7,888 bases of DNA from an uncultured Clostridia bacterium (GTDB lineage Bacteria > Bacillota > Clostridia > Oscillospirales > Acutalibacteraceae): the NCBI GenBank assembly GCA_946409885.1, contig CAMJYF010000063.1:1-7888 (forward strand). The letters are read 5' to 3'. The notes under the pieces are model-generated. The model saw nothing but the letters and a program-made list of their open reading frames with translations. It was not told where the DNA came from and ran no database searches. The position numbers were made by a program, and so were the translations under genes. Below, piece after piece: positions 4,859 to 7,888 of the stretch (position 1 is its first letter; the number at the start of each line of letters is the position of its first letter).

Positions 4859-6448
4859 ATGCCGGAAGCTGAGAAATATCCTCTTTATACCCTGCTGATC
4901 GAAGTCACGCAGAAGTGCAACGCCGCCTGCGAGCAGTGCGGCAGCCGCTGCGATATCCACAGCGAGGAATTCCTTTCCGGGGAGCAGATCCTTGCCGCCC
5001 TGCGGGATATCAAAGAAAAGATCGGCGCCTATACCATGCTGAACGTCACCGGCGGCGAGCCGCTGCTGCGCAGGGACCTGTTTGAGATCATGACCGAGGC
5101 CACCGCCATGGGCTTTGAGTGGGGCATGGTGACCAACGGCTCCCTGATCACGGACGAGGTCATCGGAAAGATGCGGCAAAGCGGCATGAAGACCGTCACC
5201 GTCAGCCTGGACGGCCTGCGGGAGACCCACGACGCCCTGCGCCATCTGCCGGGCGGGTGGGACCGGATCATGACGGCCCTGCCGAAGCTGAAAAAGGCGG
5301 GGTTCCTGGATCACGTACAGATCACCTTTACCGCCAACCGGCGCAACGTGTATGAATTTGAGGAGCTGTACCGCCTGCTGCGGCCCGTTGGCCTCGATTC
5401 CGTCCGGGTGAGCGTGATGGACCCCATCGGCCGCGGGCGGGACAACGCCGGGCTGCTGCTGACCCGGGAGGAGATTTTGTACTTCACGGGGCTGGTGAAC
5501 CGGCTCAACCGGGAGGGCCGCGGCCCGAAGATCGTGTGGGGCTGCCCCCACTATCTGGGCAATCTGCTGGACGGCCGGCGGTTTTCCTGCTTTGCCGGGA
5601 TCTATACCGCCTCCATCCTGTACAACGGCGATATTTTCGTCTGCCCCAACGTGCCCCGGCGGCAGGAGCTGATACAGGGCAACATTCTGCGGGACAGCTT
5701 CGGGGAGGTGTGGCGGAACGGCTTTGCGGTCTTCCGCGACCGGCGGCTGCCGCCGAAGTGCGGGGGCTGCCCCCACAAAAACGCCTGCAGGGGGGATTCC
5801 CTCCACACCATGGATTTTGACAAAAACGAACCCCTGTTCTGCTACCGGGACCTGCTGGAGGCCCCTGGGGAGCAGGCTTACCAGGACGCGCTGTTCGCCC
5901 GGCACCCGGAGGTGTCCTTCTGCGAGATCGCCGGGGAGGAGGACGCCCCGCGGCTGCTGATCGAACCGGAGGCCTTTGATTTCATCCGGCGGTATTTCCA
6001 CCTGGGCAAAAAACACCCCCAATCCATGTACGAGCAGCAGATGGCGCTGATCGGCTTTACCGTGGGTGATCTGAGCGCCGTGCGGTACGTGATCCCCTGC
6101 GACGGGGCGCTGCGGGCGGCCGACAATGCGATTTTTACCAATAATATTCTGAAAACGGTTGACAAAGAGCTGAAAATCATCAATAATAATTATTACGGGA
6201 GCGACGACAGGACCCTGCCCGGCAGCGAGTGCGACAACCGGGCGCCCATGCGGTTTCTGGGCTTTATCCACAGCCACCCCACCCAGAGCGGGCTGCAGTA
6301 CAGCACCGGGGACGAGGCCATCCACTACCGGATGCTGAAGCGGTACGGCTCCTATTTCGGCGTTCTCGTCAATCCCGCCGACGCCACCATGGGCGCGTAT
6401 TACGGAAAGGAGCTGCGGCAGGCCCGCCTGATCGTTCCGGAAACGTGA
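4859..6448 (+). CDS. Radical SAM/SPASM protein fused to a JAB/MPN (JAMM) metalloprotease domain
   Basis: This 529-residue protein has two halves. Residues about 8-335 are a radical SAM enzyme with a SPASM domain. The cluster motif is C20-x3-C24-x2-C27, the SAM-binding GGEP is at 65-68, and SLDG is at 116-119. SPASM cysteines are C244, C262 (YNGDIFVC), C301, C304, C310 (C-x2-C-x5-C) and C328. This is the architecture of peptide and protein maturases that form thioether or carbon-carbon crosslinks. Residues about 365-529 look like a JAB/MPN zinc protease. They include a candidate Glu E392 (YEQQMALIGF), H471-S-H473-P and S482-x2-D485. The gap from the second His to Ser is 8 residues rather than the classical 7. 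No signal peptide, so cytoplasmic. It lies between the secreted protein and the small peptide. Fusion of a SPASM maturase to a JAB protease is unusual as far as I know; modification plus cleavage of one substrate is an inference. Both domain calls rest on motifs. Confidence 0.88.
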   Translation: MPEAEKYPLYTLLIEVTQKCNAACEQCGSRCDIHSEEFLSGEQILAALRDIKEKIGAYTMLNVTGGEPLLRRDLFEIMTEATAMGFEWGMVTNGSLITDEVIGKMRQSGMKTVTVSLDGLRETHDALRHLPGGWDRIMTALPKLKKAGFLDHVQITFTANRRNVYEFEELYRLLRPVGLDSVRVSVMDPIGRGRDNAGLLLTREEILYFTGLVNRLNREGRGPKIVWGCPHYLGNLLDGRRFSCFAGIYTASILYNGDIFVCPNVPRRQELIQGNILRDSFGEVWRNGFAVFRDRRLPPKCGGCPHKNACRGDSLHTMDFDKNEPLFCYRDLLEAPGEQAYQDALFARHPEVSFCEIAGEEDAPRLLIEPEAFDFIRRYFHLGKKHPQSMYEQQMALIGFTVGDLSAVRYVIPCDGALRAADNAIFTNNILKTVDKELKIINNNYYGSDDRTLPGSECDNRAPMRFLGFIHSHPTQSGLQYSTGDEAIHYRMLKRYGSYFGVLVNPADATMGAYYGKELRQARLIVPET

Positions 6449-6479
6449 CCCTTACGGTCTTTCCCTTTTATTCCCCGCG

Positions 6480-6497
6480 CCGCCCGCCCACGGGCGG
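6480..6497 (+). other. Intercistronic stem-loop before the small peptide gene
   Basis: CCGCCCG (6480-6486) and CGGGCGG (6491-6497) pair perfectly around a 4-base loop. No T-run follows, so it is not a standard terminator. It may protect or process the mRNA end, and the AGGAGG of the next gene begins 19 bases later. Confidence 0.5.
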
Positions 6498-6515
6498 AAC
6501 CGGCGCCATACTGAC

Positions 6516-6521
6516 AGGAGG
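6516..6521 (+). promoter_or_regulatory. Ribosome binding site of the small peptide
   Basis: AGGAGG is 9 bases upstream of ATG 6531. It supports this short gene as real and sets ATG 6531 over the TTG at 6528. Confidence 0.85.
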
Positions 6522-6530
6522 TGCTTATTG

Positions 6531-6731
6531 ATGCAATCCATTATCGCGCTGATCAAATCCCTGGTGAACAAGATCCTGACCTTTTTCCGCCTGCGCGGCG
6601 TGGGGCCGGTGATCATCGACGACCCGGAAGCCCCCTCCCCCGTGGATCCCGGCGAGGTGGTCTGCTACTACGGCTGCCCCAACAGCAAAAAGGCGAAGCA
6701 GCTGCAGCTGAACAAAAAGAGCTACCGGTAA
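6531..6731 (+). CDS. Small peptide with CYYGC motif; candidate maturase substrate
   Basis: This 66-residue peptide is of unknown family. Residues 1-22 form a cationic amphipathic helix (IIALIKSLVNKI at 4-15). Residues 25-42 are an acidic, proline-rich linker (VIIDDPEAPSPVDP). Then comes CYYGCP at 45-50 with C45 and C49 (C-x3-C), and a strongly basic tail 53-66 ending SYR. No classical signal peptide is present. The perfect ribosome site, the terminator right after it and its place as last gene behind the radical SAM/JAB gene support a genuine gene. The layout of helical leader, flexible linker and cysteine/tyrosine-bearing C-terminus is what one expects of a ribosomally made peptide modified by a SPASM enzyme. 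It is also compatible with a small membrane-associated partner. No double-glycine leader is visible. Gene call good; precursor role is inference. Confidence 0.8.
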   Translation: MQSIIALIKSLVNKILTFFRLRGVGPVIIDDPEAPSPVDPGEVVCYYGCPNSKKAKQLQLNKKSYR

Positions 6732-6751
6732 CGGCAAGCGCGGCCAAAACC

Positions 6752-6780
6752 GCCGGCGGGAATGTCCCGCCGGCTTTTTT
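6752..6780 (+). terminator. Rho-independent terminator of the Rrf2-rSAM/JAB-peptide operon
   Basis: GCCGGCGGG (6752-6760), loop AATGT and CCCGCCGGC (6766-6774) form a perfect 9-bp GC-rich stem, followed at once by six T (6775-6780). It lies 20 bases after the peptide stop and closes the operon. Confidence 0.95.
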
Positions 6781-6799
6781 GCGCGGCAAAAAATAACGC

Positions 6800-6828
6800 T
6801 TGCCTTATTCTTTAAAAAGATGTATAAT
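6800..6828 (+). promoter_or_regulatory. Promoter of the YjdF-like membrane protein gene
   Basis: A -35 TTGCCT (6800-6805) and a -10 TATAAT (6823-6828) are separated by 17 bases. The expected start point is near 6835. The ATG at 6820 therefore lies upstream of the transcript start, which supports ATG 6859. Confidence 0.75.
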
Positions 6829-6858
6829 TGTGTCAAGAATTATCATCAGGGGGATCGT

Positions 6859-7725
6859 ATGGAACAGAAGTACATCAAAAGAGTATTGAGCCAGTGCACC
6901 AAAGCGGAGCTGATCTACTGGTGGACGCTGCGGCTGCTGATGGTGGGCGGTATGATCTTCACCGTGGTCCGCTACCTGCGAGGCGCGCCCTTTACGCCGG
7001 GCGGCTTCAACCCCAGCTACAAGTTCAATATCGCCAACGGGCAGTATGAGCCCTCCGTTTACAACGCGCTGCAGATGGGCCTGAACCTGGTGGGCATGTT
7101 CGCCTTTGAGATCTGCCAGTTGTTCCCCAAAAAGACCTTTGTACGCAATATGCCCTCCTATTTTCAGAACATCACCGCGCTGGGGTTCTTTCTGGCCTCC
7201 TTCGGCGGGGCGTTCCTGAACTTTTACTACGTCATCCCGGGGTTCGACAAGCTGCTGCACCTGACCGGCTGCGTGGAAGCGGTGTTCATCTCCTACGAGA
7301 TGGTGGCCGCCATGCAGCTGCGGGACAAAAAGACCTGCCCCGGCAACATTGCCGCGCTGGCCGCCTTCGGCATGGCCTTCATCTTTGCCGCCGGGTGGGA
7401 GCTGTTTGAGTTTTCCACCGACCAGTGGCTGGGCTTTGACGCGCAGCACTGGAGCTATAAAAACGCGTTGGTGGAAGCGGGCGTGGAACGGATAGACGAG
7501 CTGTTCAACTTTATCTCCCTGAAGCGCTTTTCGCCGGAGGAGCAGAAGATGCGCTTTGCCATTATGGACACCATGGGCGACGCCATCCTGAACATTCTGG
7601 GCGCGGTGCCCATGTACCTGGTGCTGCGCAAGCGCCCCTACCGCCACATGGGCAAGCGGGACGTGAACCGGCAGATCGAAGAGCTGCTGGCCGCCGAGCG
7701 GCAGGAGGAGACCGCCGCGGTGTGA
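6859..7725 (+). CDS. YjdF/DUF2238-like multi-pass membrane protein
   Basis: This 288-residue integral membrane protein has about six hydrophobic segments, roughly 17-38, 66-88, 104-126, 132-152, 162-184 and 236-256. Polar motifs in or near the membrane match the YjdF/DUF2238 pattern: FDKLLHLTG (129-137, H134), AAGWELFEFSTDQWLGFD (177-194, E181 and E184) and IMDTMGDAILNILGAV (235-250, D237 and D241). The conserved His, Glu and Asp could bind metal or take part in catalysis, but the biochemical function of the family is not known to me. The protein is longer than the Escherichia coli YjdF type, with an N-terminal extension and a loop at 195-232. The start at 6859 has AGGGGGA just upstream and fits the promoter. 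It stands alone, separated from the previous operon by a terminator. No clear terminator follows the stop. Confidence 0.75.
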   Translation: MEQKYIKRVLSQCTKAELIYWWTLRLLMVGGMIFTVVRYLRGAPFTPGGFNPSYKFNIANGQYEPSVYNALQMGLNLVGMFAFEICQLFPKKTFVRNMPSYFQNITALGFFLASFGGAFLNFYYVIPGFDKLLHLTGCVEAVFISYEMVAAMQLRDKKTCPGNIAALAAFGMAFIFAAGWELFEFSTDQWLGFDAQHWSYKNALVEAGVERIDELFNFISLKRFSPEEQKMRFAIMDTMGDAILNILGAVPMYLVLRKRPYRHMGKRDVNRQIEELLAAERQEETAAV

Positions 7726-7795
7726 CGGACGTGTTAATGTTTGCGAAATTGTGATAGATGTTTTAATTTTTAATTCTTCCGCGATTTTTTTCCGT

Positions 7796-7831
7796 TTGAC
7801 ACTTGCCATTTGCGCCGGATTATGCTAACAT
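7796..7831 (+). promoter_or_regulatory. Probable promoter for a gene beyond the right edge
   Basis: In the AT-rich 163 bases after the last gene, two overlapping sigma-A-like arrangements are seen: TTGACA (7796-7801) with TATGCT (7821-7826) at 19 bases, and TTGCCA (7803-7808) with TAACAT (7826-7831) at 17 bases. No coding start follows within the window. The rest of 7726-7888 shows no gene or clear hairpin. Confidence 0.4.
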
Positions 7832-7888
7832 GATATTGCAAGAAATTGTAATTTTTTTCTCATAATTTAATATTTTGGTCTTTGTTAT

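Noticed and set aside
4679..6325. 548-codon open frame on the minus strand
   Set aside because: It is antisense to the radical SAM/JAB gene, has no recognisable domain and a His/Pro/Gln/Val-rich shadow composition.
6531..6731. AgrD-type cyclic lactone autoinducer precursor
   Set aside because: The amphipathic N-terminus is reminiscent, but there is no AgrB-like protease gene, the region after the cysteines is basic instead of acidic, and there are two cysteines in C-x3-C.
6531..6731. Ubiquitin-like substrate for the JAB domain
   Set aside because: The peptide is too short for a beta-grasp fold, is helical, proline-rich and basic, and does not end in Gly-Gly; no E1-like gene is present.
6805..7809. 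334-codon open frame on the minus strand
   Set aside because: It is a shadow of the YjdF-like membrane protein gene, with no motifs and biased composition.
1..7888. CRISPR array, tRNA, rRNA or insertion sequence
   Set aside because: No regularly spaced direct repeats, cloverleaf-like segments, rRNA-like conserved blocks or transposase motifs were seen on either strand.

Overview
The window looks like a GC-rich Gram-positive anaerobe of the Clostridia, perhaps an Oscillospiraceae/Ruminococcaceae-type gut bacterium. Coding DNA is GC-rich and the short intergenic gaps are AT-rich. Several genes have good AGGAGG-type ribosome sites. Four promoters have a 17-base spacer. Enzymes of anaerobic radical chemistry are present (a glycyl-radical-enzyme activase and a radical SAM/SPASM protein). 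The taxon is an inference from gene content; no marker gene is present.

Layout. (1) Bases 58-3118, minus strand: a tight three-gene operon read right to left, with an LCAT/lipase-like alpha/beta hydrolase, an aldo/keto reductase and a glycyl radical enzyme activase. Its promoter lies at about 3167-3195. (2) Bases 3119-3272: a divergent promoter region. The two promoters face away from each other and both contain the 9-mer TTGTACAAT over the -10 box. (3) Bases 3273-3749, plus strand: a YbaK/EbsC-type Cys-tRNA(Pro) deacylase. (4) Bases 3767-6780, plus strand: the most interesting part. A promoter overlapped by an 8-bp inverted repeat leads into an Rrf2-family regulator with three cysteines, a secreted 178-residue protein of unknown function, a radical SAM/SPASM protein with a C-terminal JAB/MPN (JAMM) metalloprotease-like domain, and a 66-residue peptide with a CYYGC motif. 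A strong Rho-independent terminator closes the unit. (5) Bases 6800-7725: a single membrane protein resembling the YjdF/DUF2238 family, with its own promoter. The last 163 bases are AT-rich and hold a probable promoter for a gene beyond the right edge.

How it may work together. The Rrf2-to-peptide unit reads as a self-contained and possibly undescribed system. An Rrf2 regulator that may sense iron-sulfur, redox or a metabolite would control its own operon through the dyad. The radical SAM/SPASM half would modify a peptide or protein, most economically the 66-residue peptide or the secreted protein, and the fused JAB half would cleave it. The secreted protein ends in, and the small peptide begins with, a similar amphipathic helix (IIGWVRDLILKI and IIALIKSLVNKI), which hints that they share a partner or a membrane-binding mode. 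The domain calls rest on visible motifs. The substrate assignment and system function are inference.
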